In this document: in pieces, positions 1-8,546 of the stretch
Numbering within the stretch: the stretch's first letter is position 1
Layout of the letters: each line of letters opens with the position of its first letter
DNA from: Rhizobacter sp.
GTDB taxonomy: Bacteria > Pseudomonadota > Gammaproteobacteria > Burkholderiales > Burkholderiaceae_C
NCBI GenBank assembly: GCA_019635355.1
Contig: JAHBZQ010000001.1
Span: forward strand, 1,798,001 to 1,862,000
DNA: 64,000 nucleotides
Reading direction: 5' to 3'
Notes under the pieces: model-generated
What the model was told of the DNA's origin: nothing
The model's input: the letters and a program-made list of their open reading frames with translations, nothing else
Databases searched by the model: none
Translations under genes and position numbers: made by a program

Positions 1-1373
1 CCACCGTCACCGTGACGGTGATCGACAACACCGGGCCGGACGGCGCGCCTCCCACCGTCACCCTCACGAGCCCCGCCCACCTTGCCGCCTCGGTAAGCGG
101 CACCGTCACGGTGAGCGCCACCGCCGTCGACAACGTCGGCGTGGCCGCGGTCGAGTTCCAGGTCGACGGCGTGGCGCTCGGCGTCGACGACACGCTCGCG
201 CCCTACAGCGCCTCGTGGGACGCCTCGGCCTACCCGCCCGGCCAGCACATCGTGCGCGCCCGGGCGCGCGATGCGGCCGGCAACGTCTCGCCCTGGAGCA
301 GCGCCACGGTGCAGGTCGCAAGCAGCGCCAGCGTGCCGCAGGGCTTCACCCGGCAGGACAACTGGATCGGCGGGCTCGACAACGCCACCGCCTTCGCGCA
401 GGCCGCCGACGGCCGCTTCTTCATCGCCGAGCAGGGCGGACGCATCCGCATTGCCAACGCACAGGGCCAGTTCCAGCTGCTGCCGATCATCAACCTGGCG
501 GTCGACTCGAGCGGCGAGCGTGGGCTCATCGGCATCGCGCTGCCGCCCGGCTTCCCGTCGCCCAACTACCTCTATGTGCACTACACGCGCCCGGACGGCC
601 GCAGAAACCGCGTGGCGCGCTTTCCGTACAACGACCTGTTGCTCGGCTCGGAAGACCGCCTGCTCGATCTGCCCGAGCTGTCGAATGCCACCAACCACAA
701 TGGCGGCGCCATCCACTTCGGCGCCGACGGCAAGCTCTACATCGGCGTGGGCGACAACGCCGATTCGAGCCATTCGCCCGACCTGTCGACACCCTTCGGC
801 AAGCTGCTGCGCATCAACCCCGACGGCAGCATCCCCAACGACAACCCGTACTTCGACACCCAGCGTGGCGCGGCCCGCGCCATCTGGGCGAGCGGCCTGC
901 GCAACCCCTTCACCTTCGCGGTGGAGCCGGGCACCGGCCGCATCTTCATCAACGACGTGGGCGCGGGCGCCTGGGAAGAGATCAACCTCGGCGCGCCGGG
1001 GGCCGACTACGGCTGGCCCGCCACCGAAGGCCCGACCAACGCGGCCGGCGTGACGGCACCGCTCTTCGCCTACCGGCACGATGCCGCGAGCCCTCCCGGC
1101 TCGGGCACGGGCGGCTTCTTCCTCGGCCAGTCCATCGCAGGTGGAAGCTTCTACCCTGCCGCGGGCGGCAGTTTCCCGGCCGCGTACCGACGCAACTACT
1201 TCTTCAGCGACTACGTGGCCAACACCGTGGGCCGCCTCGACCCGGCGAACGGCAACGCCGCCTATGCCTTCGCCACCCTCAACGGCAACCCGGTCGACAT
1301 GCTGGTGGGCCAGGACGGCGCGCTCTACGTGCTGACCCGCTCGGGCGTGACGCGCATCGCGCCGGCGCCGTGA
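1..1373 (+). CDS. Ig-like domain / PQQ-dependent sugar (sorbosone-type) dehydrogenase, 5' partial
   Basis: The reading frame is open to the left edge, so the N-terminus and any signal peptide lie outside the window. About 100 visible residues form a bacterial Ig-like domain (VTLTSPA...VDGV...ARDAAGNVS). A glucose/sorbosone dehydrogenase beta-propeller follows, recognisable from FIAEQGGRIRI, GERGLIGIALPP, NHNGGAIHFG, GKLYIGVGD and ASGLRNPFTF. The family oxidises sugars or aldoses with PQQ in the periplasm or outside the cell; the true substrate is unknown. Ig-like modules ahead of such a propeller usually mean a large exported protein. The gene ends at TGA, and the promoter of ppnP follows at once. 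The family call is firm; substrate and full length cannot be judged. Confidence 0.85.
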   Translation, partial: TVTVTVIDNTGPDGAPPTVTLTSPAHLAASVSGTVTVSATAVDNVGVAAVEFQVDGVALGVDDTLAPYSASWDASAYPPGQHIVRARARDAAGNVSPWSSATVQVASSASVPQGFTRQDNWIGGLDNATAFAQAADGRFFIAEQGGRIRIANAQGQFQLLPIINLAVDSSGERGLIGIALPPGFPSPNYLYVHYTRPDGRRNRVARFPYNDLLLGSEDRLLDLPELSNATNHNGGAIHFGADGKLYIGVGDNADSSHSPDLSTPFGKLLRINPDGSIPNDNPYFDTQRGAARAIWASGLRNPFTFAVEPGTGRIFINDVGAGAWEEINLGAPGADYGWPATEGPTNAAGVTAPLFAYRHDAASPPGSGTGGFFLGQSIAGGSFYPAAGGSFPAAYRRNYFFSDYVANTVGRLDPANGNAAYAFATLNGNPVDMLVGQDGALYVLTRSGVTRIAPAP

Positions 1374-1374
1374 G

Positions 1375-1402
1375 GTGACCCCGGGGAGCGGCGCCCTAGA
1401 AT
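1375..1402 (+). promoter_or_regulatory. candidate sigma70 promoter of ppnP
   Basis: A TAGAAT -10 box lies at 1397-1402, with a weak GTGACC -35 match at 1375-1380 and a 16-bp spacer. The ppnP start is 27 nt downstream. The -10 is convincing and the -35 is not. Confidence 0.45.
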
Positions 1403-1429
1403 TGCGCCCTTTCCGCAAGGCCTTCGACC

Positions 1430-1741
1430 ATGACCGACAAGATCAACGCCACCATCGCCACCCGCGCCAACGTCTACTTCGACGGCAAGTGCGTCTCGCA
1501 CAGCATCACGCTGCCCGACGGCACCAAGAAAAGCGTGGGCGTGATCCTGCCCTCGTCGCTGCGCTTCAACACCGGCGAGCCGGAAGTGATGGAACTGGTG
1601 GAAGGCGTGTGCCGCGTGAAGTACGCCGGCAGCGACAACTGGCTGCCGTACTCGGCAGGCCAGTCGTTCAACGTGCCGGGCAAGTCGCACTTCGACATCG
1701 AAGTGACGCAGACCTTGCACTACATCTGCCACTTCGGCTGA
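1430..1741 (+). CDS. ppnP: pyrimidine/purine nucleoside phosphorylase PpnP (DUF1255)
   Basis: A 103-residue single cupin domain protein of the YaiE/PpnP family. The family phosphorolyses several purine and pyrimidine nucleosides to base and ribose-1-phosphate in the cytoplasm. Typical segments are present: YFDGKCVSHSITLPDG, ELVEGVCRVKYAG, SFNVPGKSHFDIEV and a terminal YICHFG. The length is normal for the family. It is monocistronic, with its own promoter and a large inverted repeat downstream that separates it from convergent lspA. Confidence 0.92.
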   Translation: MTDKINATIATRANVYFDGKCVSHSITLPDGTKKSVGVILPSSLRFNTGEPEVMELVEGVCRVKYAGSDNWLPYSAGQSFNVPGKSHFDIEVTQTLHYICHFG

Positions 1742-1785
1742 GCCGTACCCGTTCGCCCGATCCTCACCCGCTCGGCCGATCCCCT

Positions 1786-1860
1786 CCCGTTCGCCCTGAG
1801 CTTGTCGAAGGGCCCTTCGACTCGCTCAGGACAGGCTTCGACAAGCTCAGCCCGAACGGA
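1786..1860. repeat. REP-like long inverted repeat
   Basis: Two 24-nt arms (1787-1810 and 1836-1859) are inverted copies with two mismatches, separated by 25 nt that carry a further half-site. The core is the TTCGACAAGCTCAGG-type palindrome common between genes in many beta-proteobacteria. It lies between convergent ppnP and lspA and could act as a bidirectional terminator. A second copy is at 5223-5295. Confidence 0.8.
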
Positions 1861-1872
1861 GATGCGCCGACC

Positions 1873-2361
1873 TCAACGGCCGCGCCTCACGCGCAGCAGT
1901 TCGTCGAGGATCAGCAAGGCTGCGCCCGCCGTGATGGCGCTGTCGGCCACGTTGAACGACGGGAAGTAGTACGTCGCGCCCCAGTGCACCTGGATGAAGT
2001 CGACCACGTAGCCGTGCAGCATGCGGTCGACCACGTTGCCGACGGCGCCGCCCAAGATCAGCGACAGCGCCCAGGCAAACATCTTCTGCCCGCCGTGCGA
2101 GCGCAGCATCCAGATGATGAAGACGGCCGCCGCGAAGCCCAGGCCGATGAAGAACCAGCGCTGCCAGCCGCCCGCCCCCGCCAGGAACGAAAACGCCGCG
2201 CCGGTGTTGTGCGCCCGCACGATGTTGAAGAACGAGGTGATGGTCGTGCTGTCGCCGTACTGGTAGTGCTGCAGGATCAGCGTCTTGGTGATCTGGTCGA
2301 GCACGATCACCACGACCGCGATCGCAAGCCACGGCAGCAGGTTGGCCTTCTGGTTTGCCAT
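1873..2361 (-). CDS. lspA: lipoprotein signal peptidase (signal peptidase II)
   Basis: A 162-residue inner-membrane aspartyl protease that removes the signal peptide from diacylglyceryl-modified prolipoproteins. Four hydrophobic segments are visible. Both conserved catalytic regions are present: NTGAAFSFL with GGAVGNVVDR for the first Asp, and FNVADSAI for the second. The ATG at 2359-2361 lies 2 nt beyond the ileS stop, so lspA is the last gene of a ribF-ileS-lspA transcription unit, an order widespread in proteobacteria. The same frame stays open upstream into ileS, but that extension is antisense noise. Confidence 0.95.
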   Translation of the reverse strand: MANQKANLLPWLAIAVVVIVLDQITKTLILQHYQYGDSTTITSFFNIVRAHNTGAAFSFLAGAGGWQRWFFIGLGFAAAVFIIWMLRSHGGQKMFAWALSLILGGAVGNVVDRMLHGYVVDFIQVHWGATYYFPSFNVADSAITAGAALLILDELLRVRRGR

Positions 2362-2363
2362 CG

Positions 2364-5207
2364 TCAGGCCACCTTGCGGGGTTCGCCCGCGCCGTAGAGG
2401 TTGCTGGTGCAGCGGCCGCAGATCGTGGGGTGTGCGGCGTCGTGGCCCACGTCGTCGCGGTAGTGCCAGCAGCGCTCGCACTTGGTGGCGGTCGAGGGTG
2501 TCACCTTCACCGACAGGCCTGCGCCTTCGAGCAGGCGTGCCACCGAGGTGATGGTCACGAACTTCAGGTCGTCGCCGAGCGAGGCCAGCAGCGCGTGGTC
2601 GTCGGCCGCCGCGGTGATGTCGAGCGTGGCCTGCAGCGACGAACCCACCTTGCCCTCGGTGCGCACGGCTTCGATCTCCTTGTTGGCGAGATCGCGCACT
2701 TCGTGGATGCGGTTCCACTTCGCCACCAGCGCCTCGTCGGCCCAGGCCGACACATCGCTGTACACCTCGGTGAAGATCGAGGGCGACGCGCCCGGCGCAA
2801 ACACCTTCCACGCCTCTTCGGCCGTGAAGCTCAGGAACGGCGCCATCCAGCGCAGCATCGCGTGGGTGATGTGCCACAGCGCCGTCTGCGCGCTGCGGCG
2901 CGCGAGCGACTTCGGCGCGGTGGTGTAGAGGCGGTCCTTCAACACGTCGAGGTAGAAGGCGCCCAGGTCTTCGCTGCAATAGACCTGCAGCTTGGCCACC
3001 ACCGGGTGGAACTCGTAGACCTCGTAGTGTGCCAGCACCTCTTGCTGGAAAGCCGCTGCACGCGCCAGCGCGTAGCGGTCGATCTCCAGCATCTCGGCGA
3101 GCGGCACCGCATCCTTCTTCGGATCGAAGTCGCTCGTGTTGGCGAGCAGGAAGCGCAACGTGTTGCGGATGCGGCGATAGGCATCGACCACGCGCGCGAG
3201 GATCTTGTCGTCGCCGGCGATGTCACCCGAGTAGTCGCTCGCCGCCACCCACAGGCGGATGATCTCGGCGCCGAGCTTGCTGCTCACCTCTTGCGGCTCG
3301 ATGCCGTTCTTGAGGCTCTTGCTCATCTTGCGGCCCTGGCTGTCGACGGTGAAGCCGTGGGTCAGCAGGCCGCGGTACGGTGCACGCCCTTCGAGCGCGC
3401 AGGCGATCAAGAGCGACGAATGGAACCAGCCGCGGTGCTGGTCGTGGCCTTCGAGGTAGAGGTCGGCCTCGGGGCCGGTCTCGTGGCGGCCGCCCTCGTG
3501 GCTGCCGCGCAGCACGTGGAAGAAGGTGGAGCCGGAGTCGAACCACACATCGAGGATGTCGGCGCTCTTGGTGTAGTTCGCGGCCTCGGCACCCAGCCAC
3601 TCGGCCGGGTCGAGCTTGGACCAGGCTTCGATGCCGCCCTTCTCGATCAGCGCTGCGGCGCGGTCGATGAACTCCATCGTGTTGGGGTGCAGCTCGCCCG
3701 AATCCTTGTGCAGGAAGAAGGGCAGCGGCACGCCCCAGCTGCGCTGGCGGCTGATGCACCAGTCGGGCCGGTTGGCGATCATGTCGCGCAGGCGGGCACG
3801 GCCGTTCTCGGGGTAGAAGCCGGTCTGGTCGATCGCTTCGAGCGCGGTCTGGCGCAGGGTCTTCGGGGCCTTGTCTTTCGTGAAGACACCCTCGCCTTCA
3901 TCCATCCGCACGAACCACTGCGCCGCAGCGCGGTAGATCACCGGCGTCTTGTGGCGCCAGCAGTGCGGGTAGCTGTGCACAAGCTTGGCGGTGTTGAAGA
4001 GGCGGCCGTTGTCACGCAGCGCCTCGGTCACGGCCGCCGCGGCCTTCCAGATGTTCTGGCCGCCGAAGAGTGGCAGGCTCGCGTCATACGTGCCGTTGCC
4101 CTGCACCGGGTTCAGGATGTCGTCGAGCGCGAGGCCATGCGCGCGGCAGGAGTTGAAGTCTTCGATGCCATACGCAGGCGCGGAGTGCACGATGCCGGTG
4201 CCGTCTTCGGCCGTGGCGTAGTCGGCCAGGTAGACCGGGCTCAGGCGGTCGTAGCCCTTGTCGACATGCGCGAGCGGGTGGTGGAAGTTGAGGCCCGCGA
4301 GGTTCTTGCCGAGCGTGGTGGCGACCACCGTGCCTTCGAGGCCGAAGCGCGCCAGGCACTTCTCGACCAGCGCCGAGGCGAGCACGAGCAGGCCCCGCTC
4401 GGTGTCGACCAGCGCGTATTCCAGCTCGGGGTTGAGGTTGAGCGCCTGGTTGGCGGGGATGGTCCACGCGGTGGTGGTCCAGATGACGATGAACGCGTCC
4501 TTCTCCAGCTTCGGCAGGCCGAAGGCGGCGGCCAGCTTTTCAGGCTCGGCCGACTTGAAGCCCACGTCGACCGTGTGCGAGGTCTTGTCGGCGTACTCGA
4601 TCTCGAACTCGGCCAAGGACGAGCCGCAGTCGAAGCACCAGTAGACGGGCTTCAGGCCGCGGTATACGAAGCCACGCTCCATCACACGCTTGAGCGCACG
4701 CACCTCGCCGGCCTCGTTGCCGAAGTCCATGGTGCGGTACGGGTGCTCCCAGTCACCCAGCACGCCCAGGCGCTTGAAGTCGACCATCTGCTGCGCGATC
4801 TGCTCGGTGGCATACGCGCGGCTCTTGGCCTGCACCTCGTCGCGCGGCAGGCCGCGGCCGAAGGTCTTCTCGATCTGGTTCTCGATCGGCAGGCCGTGGC
4901 AATCCCAGCCGGGCACGTAGAGCGCGTCGAAGCCTTTGAGCTGGCGCGCCTTGGTGATCATGTCCTTCAGGATCTTGTTGACCGCGTGGCCCATGTGCAG
5001 CTGGCCGTTCGCATAGGGCGGGCCGTCGTGCAGGATGAACTTCGGCGCGCCGTGGCGCGCTTCGCGCAGGCGCTTGTAGATGCCCTGCTGCTCCCATTCC
5101 TTGACCCAGCCCGGCTCACGCTTGGGCAAGTCGCCGCGCATGGGGAACGGCGTGTCGGGCAGGTTGAGGGTGGCCCGGTAGTCGGTGGTGGAGGTCTTGT
5201 CGGTCAT
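2364..5207 (-). CDS. ileS: isoleucyl-tRNA synthetase
   Basis: A 947-residue class Ia aminoacyl-tRNA synthetase that charges tRNA-Ile and edits mischarged valine. The HIGH-type motif HMGH is at residues 71-74 and KMSKS at 627-631. A C-terminal zinc-binding region begins CERCWHYRDD and ends with CGRC. Length and domain order match bacterial type 1 IleRS. It is preceded by ribF (110 nt upstream, a gap holding a REP-like inverted repeat) and followed after 2 nt by lspA. No mupirocin-resistance-type features were noticed. Confidence 0.97.
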   Translation of the reverse strand: MTDKTSTTDYRATLNLPDTPFPMRGDLPKREPGWVKEWEQQGIYKRLREARHGAPKFILHDGPPYANGQLHMGHAVNKILKDMITKARQLKGFDALYVPGWDCHGLPIENQIEKTFGRGLPRDEVQAKSRAYATEQIAQQMVDFKRLGVLGDWEHPYRTMDFGNEAGEVRALKRVMERGFVYRGLKPVYWCFDCGSSLAEFEIEYADKTSHTVDVGFKSAEPEKLAAAFGLPKLEKDAFIVIWTTTAWTIPANQALNLNPELEYALVDTERGLLVLASALVEKCLARFGLEGTVVATTLGKNLAGLNFHHPLAHVDKGYDRLSPVYLADYATAEDGTGIVHSAPAYGIEDFNSCRAHGLALDDILNPVQGNGTYDASLPLFGGQNIWKAAAAVTEALRDNGRLFNTAKLVHSYPHCWRHKTPVIYRAAAQWFVRMDEGEGVFTKDKAPKTLRQTALEAIDQTGFYPENGRARLRDMIANRPDWCISRQRSWGVPLPFFLHKDSGELHPNTMEFIDRAAALIEKGGIEAWSKLDPAEWLGAEAANYTKSADILDVWFDSGSTFFHVLRGSHEGGRHETGPEADLYLEGHDQHRGWFHSSLLIACALEGRAPYRGLLTHGFTVDSQGRKMSKSLKNGIEPQEVSSKLGAEIIRLWVAASDYSGDIAGDDKILARVVDAYRRIRNTLRFLLANTSDFDPKKDAVPLAEMLEIDRYALARAAAFQQEVLAHYEVYEFHPVVAKLQVYCSEDLGAFYLDVLKDRLYTTAPKSLARRSAQTALWHITHAMLRWMAPFLSFTAEEAWKVFAPGASPSIFTEVYSDVSAWADEALVAKWNRIHEVRDLANKEIEAVRTEGKVGSSLQATLDITAAADDHALLASLGDDLKFVTITSVARLLEGAGLSVKVTPSTATKCERCWHYRDDVGHDAAHPTICGRCTSNLYGAGEPRKVA

Positions 5208-5222
5208 GGATCGCGGAATGAT

Positions 5223-5295
5223 CCGTTCGCCCTGAGCCTGTCGAAGGGCATTGGCGGAGTGCGAGCAGGCCCTTCGACAGGCTCAGGGCGAGCGG
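5223..5295. repeat. REP-like long inverted repeat, second copy
   Basis: Arms of 26 nt (5223-5248 and 5270-5295) are inverted copies with one mismatch around a 21-nt loop. The core is the CCCTGAGCCTGTCGAAGGG type, as in the copy at 1786-1860. It lies within the ribF-ileS intergenic gap and so could attenuate or process the shared transcript. Confidence 0.8.
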
Positions 5296-5317
5296 GAGGT
5301 GGTGTGCAGGGCGAGCT

Positions 5318-6340
5318 TTAAATTCGGTCGCGCGTGGTCTGGCGACGTTGGGCCGCGTGGGCGGCGAGGAAATCCTGCGCGTCGCGCGCGTCCTGCTGAA
5401 TGGCGGCCGTCAAGGCGTCGAGCCCGTCGTAGCGCGCTTCATCACGGATTTTGTGCAGCAGTTCCACCCGGACGATCTTACCGTAGCCCCCCTCGAGGCC
5501 CAGGTGCTGCGGCCAGTCGAAGCAATGCGTCTCGAGCAGCACACGGCCGCTGTCGTCGACCGTGGGGCGCACGCCCAGGCTCGCCACACCCGCCACAGGC
5601 TCCTCGCCCAGGCCATGCACCAGCACCGCGAAGATGCCCATGGCGGCCGGCTTGGGGTGGCGAAAGCGCACGTTGAGCGTGCGGAATCCGTCGGCGCGCC
5701 CGGGGGCGCTTTGGCCAAGGTCGCGCCCGAGCTTCTTGCCATGCACCACATGGCCGCTGATGCAGTAAGGGCGGCCCAGCAGTTCGGCCGTCTTGGCCAT
5801 GTCGCCAGCGGCGAGGGCTTCGCGCACTGCGGAGCTGGAGACCCGCAGGCCGTGCACCTCGTAGCTGTTCATGCGGGCGACGTCGAAGCCGTGCGTGCCG
5901 CCGGCCGCATCGAGCATCGCGTAATCGCCGGCACGCTTGGCGCCGAAGCGGAAGTCGTCGCCGACGAGCACATAGCGGGCACCGAGGCCCTTCACCAGCA
6001 TGTCGTCGATGAAGGACTGCGCGGGCTGCGAGGCCAGCGCCTTGTCGAAGCGCAGCACGACGACCTGGTCGACGCCGCAGCGCTCGAGCTCGGAGAGCTT
6101 GTCGCGCAGCGTGGCGATGCGCGTGGGCGCCAGCTCGGGCTTGCCGGCCAGATGCGCGAAGTAGTCGCGCGGGTGCGGTTCGAAGGTCATCACGCACGAC
6201 GGCAGGCCGCGGTGCTGGGCCTCGGAGCGCAGCAGCGCGAGCATGGCCTGGTGGCCGCGGTGGACGCCGTCGAAATTCCCGATGGTCAGCGCACAGGCCG
6301 GGGCGATCTCGGGGTGGTGGATGCCTCGAAAAACTTGCAT
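5318..6340 (-). CDS. ribF: bifunctional riboflavin kinase / FAD synthetase
   Basis: A 340-residue cytoplasmic enzyme that phosphorylates riboflavin to FMN and adenylylates FMN to FAD. The N-terminal nucleotidyltransferase domain carries GNFDGVHRGH at residues 21-30, and the region near residue 165 reads VSSSAVREAL. The C-terminal flavokinase domain has GRPYCISGHVVHGKKLGRDL and a GVRPTVDDSGR segment. It is the first gene of ribF-ileS-lspA. A GATAAT box on the minus strand ends only 8 nt before the ATG, so the message may be leaderless. Confidence 0.96.
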   Translation of the reverse strand: MQVFRGIHHPEIAPACALTIGNFDGVHRGHQAMLALLRSEAQHRGLPSCVMTFEPHPRDYFAHLAGKPELAPTRIATLRDKLSELERCGVDQVVVLRFDKALASQPAQSFIDDMLVKGLGARYVLVGDDFRFGAKRAGDYAMLDAAGGTHGFDVARMNSYEVHGLRVSSSAVREALAAGDMAKTAELLGRPYCISGHVVHGKKLGRDLGQSAPGRADGFRTLNVRFRHPKPAAMGIFAVLVHGLGEEPVAGVASLGVRPTVDDSGRVLLETHCFDWPQHLGLEGGYGKIVRVELLHKIRDEARYDGLDALTAAIQQDARDAQDFLAAHAAQRRQTTRDRI

Positions 6341-6348
6341 GGGCCGGG

Positions 6349-6354
6349 ATTATC
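6349..6354 (-). promoter_or_regulatory. candidate -10 box of ribF
   Basis: GATAAT on the minus strand, 8 nt from the conserved ribF ATG. No good -35 is seen at the usual distance. A start site 6-9 nt downstream would fall at or next to the initiation codon. Confidence 0.4.
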
Positions 6355-6405
6355 GGGCGGCGCGGGCCGCGGCGCTGTCGCCTGCGCAAGGCAATCTGAC
6401 ACGCA

Positions 6406-7095
6406 TCAGATCACGTCGGGGCCGGGCAGCCAGCGCCACTGGCCGGGGGCCAGGTCGGCTGGCAGCACGAGCTTGCCGAAGGCACTGCGGTGCAGGCCCT
6501 CGACCCGGTTGCCCACCGCGGCCAGCATGCGCTTGACCTGGTGGTACTTGCCTTCGGTCAGCGTGAGGCGCAGCGTGGTCTCGCCGGTGGCCTCGCAGGC
6601 CGCCGCCGCCACCGTGGCCGGGTCGTCGACGAGCTTCACGCCGTCGAGCAGCCGCTGCACCTGCTCGGTCGTGACGGGGTGCTTGCAAGTCACCTCGTAG
6701 ACCTTGGGCACGTGCTTCTTGGGCGAGGTGAAGCGGTGGATGAGCGCGCCGTCGTCGGTGAAGAGCAGCAGGCCGGTCGTGTCTTCGTCGAGCCGGCCGA
6801 TGCTCTGCACGTCTCGCTTTCGCAAGGGCGCGGGCAACAGGCTGTAGACGCTCATGTGGTGCTTGGGCTTCTGCGAGCACTCCACGCCGGCCGGCTTGTG
6901 CATCATCAGCAGCGCCTTCTCGTGGTACGCCCAGGCTTCGCCGCGCACGCTGAAGACGAGGCCCTCGGGCTTCAGGTCTTCGAACGGGTCGTCGTGCACC
7001 TCGCCGCCGATGCGCACATGGCCGGTGGCGACGAGCCCTTCACATTCACGCCGGGCCCCGAAACCCTGGCTGAAGAGGATCTGCGCGAGTTTCAA
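6406..7095 (-). CDS. rsuA: RsuA-family 16S rRNA pseudouridine synthase
   Basis: About 229 residues. An N-terminal S4-like domain (residues 1-45) is followed by a pseudouridine synthase domain with GRLDEDTTG at 100-108, where the Asp is the catalytic nucleophile. Further conserved regions are PKVYEVTCKH and LTEGKYHQVKRM. RsuA makes pseudouridine 516 in 16S rRNA; small RluE/RluF relatives are the main alternative. No ATG fits the family N-terminus. TTG at 7095 (then KLAQIL) is the best start, 2 nt after the stop of the upstream hydrolase gene; CTG at 7101 is possible. The tight junction suggests co-transcription with that gene. Confidence 0.87.
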   Translation of the reverse strand: MKLAQILFSQGFGARRECEGLVATGHVRIGGEVHDDPFEDLKPEGLVFSVRGEAWAYHEKALLMMHKPAGVECSQKPKHHMSVYSLLPAPLRKRDVQSIGRLDEDTTGLLLFTDDGALIHRFTSPKKHVPKVYEVTCKHPVTTEQVQRLLDGVKLVDDPATVAAAACEATGETTLRLTLTEGKYHQVKRMLAAVGNRVEGLHRSAFGKLVLPADLAPGQWRWLPGPDVI

Positions 7096-7097
7096 GG

Positions 7098-8480
7098 TCA
7101 GTGCAACTCCAACAGCACCACGTGGTTCTCGGCGAGCGGCCAGGCCCGGCCTGCGATGCGCTCGCCATTGAACTCGCCGACCACCGTGCGGCCGGCTACA
7201 TCGGTCACCACAGCCTTCGCGGTCGACAGGCCCGGCACGCCGGTGGGAATGCCTGCGGGCGGGCTCTGCCCGTCGAGGCTGATGCGGTCGCGCGGCAGGC
7301 CAAAGTAGCCACGTGGGCGGGTGAGCGTGACGATCGAGAGGGCATTCGCATCGGGCGCGGGTGGCCGCTCTGCCCTCAGGTGGACGATCTCCGACGAGCG
7401 GGCGAACGGCGCCCGGTAGACGTGCGTCATCGCATACCCCGGGGCGCTGACGACGAACTCCAGTGGCGTCTTCGCGTCCGTCACCACGGGGCCGTAGCGG
7501 CCGTCGGCGCCCACGGTCTGGCGCAGCAGCGGCGCGCCCACTCGCGCACCGGTGGCGGGGTCGGTGGCATGCACCTCGACCGTGGCGCCCGCCAGCGGCA
7601 GGTTGCTCGGCTCGCGACCTTGCTGGTTGTCGACCCCGTAGCCGGAGACCTTGCCGCCCAGCACCACCTTCGCCTCGGGGGCGATGGTGGTCACGGCCGG
7701 TGCGCGCCCGGTGATGAAGCGGTAGGTCTCGGCAAAGGCCTGCGGGCTGAACGAGGTCTCGCGGTGGTCCACACCGGGCAGCACCACGTTCTGCGCGCCA
7801 CGCAGCGCGGGGCCCTCGAAGGTGACCTGCGTCGGCTTGCCCGGCATGCCGAGCCAGGCACCGTCGGGCTGGGCGTATTTGTCGTTGCGGTCGGAGCGCA
7901 GCGTCATCCACTGCACGCCGGCCGTGACCTCGTCGCCGCGCGGCGGCTTGGGCGCATTGAGCGCGGTGAGGAAGGGGCCGGCGCCGTTGAACTCGTTGCT
8001 CGGGTTCGCGGCCGGGTTGGCCTGCACGCCATGGTTGGGCGTGCCACCGAGCACCACGTGCGACACCTTGGCCGCACCGCCGCCGTTGGCGATGTAGTTG
8101 CGGATGGCATAACCGCCGCGCGAGTTGCCCACGAGCACGACCTTGCGGGCGCCGGTGGCGGCAAGCACCTTGTCGACCTCGGCCGACAGTTGCTGCATCT
8201 GCTCGGCGGTGGAGCTGCGGGCGGGCTGCGGCTTGTCGTCGCGGTCGCGCGCCTGCGGGTAGGGGAAGTCGACCGCATGCAGCCGCTCGCGCGGCCAGCC
8301 GTTCGACTCGAAGCGCCACAGCGTGGTGTGCCACAGCGCGGCGGTGTCGCCGTTGCCGTGCACGAAGACGATGGGCGGAAGCGGCTCGGGGGCGGCGGGC
8401 GACATGGCGCAGGCTGCGATCAGCGTGGTGGGCACGAGGGCGGCCAGCGTGTGCAGCAGGCGGCGGCGGGTGGTGGTCAT
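7098..8480 (-). CDS. lipoprotein alpha/beta hydrolase with C-terminal regulatory-like beta domain
   Basis: A 460-residue protein with an N-terminal RRR stretch, a hydrophobic core and lipobox LIAAC (Cys24), so it is probably an exported lipoprotein. The alpha/beta hydrolase fold shows an HGNG oxyanion segment at 41-44 and nucleophile GNSRGG with Ser120. The C-terminal third resembles a CarboxypepD-regulatory/Ig-like sandwich (VEVHATDPATG, DGRYGPVVTD). This may be a lipase, esterase or polyester depolymerase; the substrate is unknown. The Shine-Dalgarno GGAG lies in a 6-bp hairpin (8486-8491 pairing with 8502-8507). The downstream rsuA start abuts the stop codon. Confidence 0.75.
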   Translation of the reverse strand: MTTTRRRLLHTLAALVPTTLIAACAMSPAAPEPLPPIVFVHGNGDTAALWHTTLWRFESNGWPRERLHAVDFPYPQARDRDDKPQPARSSTAEQMQQLSAEVDKVLAATGARKVVLVGNSRGGYAIRNYIANGGGAAKVSHVVLGGTPNHGVQANPAANPSNEFNGAGPFLTALNAPKPPRGDEVTAGVQWMTLRSDRNDKYAQPDGAWLGMPGKPTQVTFEGPALRGAQNVVLPGVDHRETSFSPQAFAETYRFITGRAPAVTTIAPEAKVVLGGKVSGYGVDNQQGREPSNLPLAGATVEVHATDPATGARVGAPLLRQTVGADGRYGPVVTDAKTPLEFVVSAPGYAMTHVYRAPFARSSEIVHLRAERPPAPDANALSIVTLTRPRGYFGLPRDRISLDGQSPPAGIPTGVPGLSTAKAVVTDVAGRTVVGEFNGERIAGRAWPLAENHVVLLELH

Positions 8481-8515
8481 GGGTTGTCTCCTGTCGCCGG
8501 CGGAGACGTCACCTG

Positions 8516-8533
8516 CCCGCCAGCGTTGGCGGG
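8516..8533. other. perfect 7-bp GC hairpin in intergenic gap
   Basis: CCCGCCA (8516-8522), a GCGT loop and TGGCGGG (8527-8533) lie between two minus-strand genes. A short T run follows on the plus strand only, so it is not a classical terminator for the minus-strand transcript. It may be a 3'-end processing or stabilising hairpin. Confidence 0.4.
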
Positions 8534-8546
8534 TTTGTACTACAGC

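Noticed and set aside
2362..2979. A 206-codon N-terminal extension of lspA.
   Set aside because: It lies wholly within ileS, and the family N-terminus begins at the ATG at 2361.
2355..5321. A 988-codon open frame on the plus strand, opposite ileS.
   Set aside because: It mirrors the codon pattern of ileS, which has full catalytic motifs and normal length. The antisense product is His/Arg/Val/Ala-rich with no family signature, as expected of antisense frames in GC-rich DNA.
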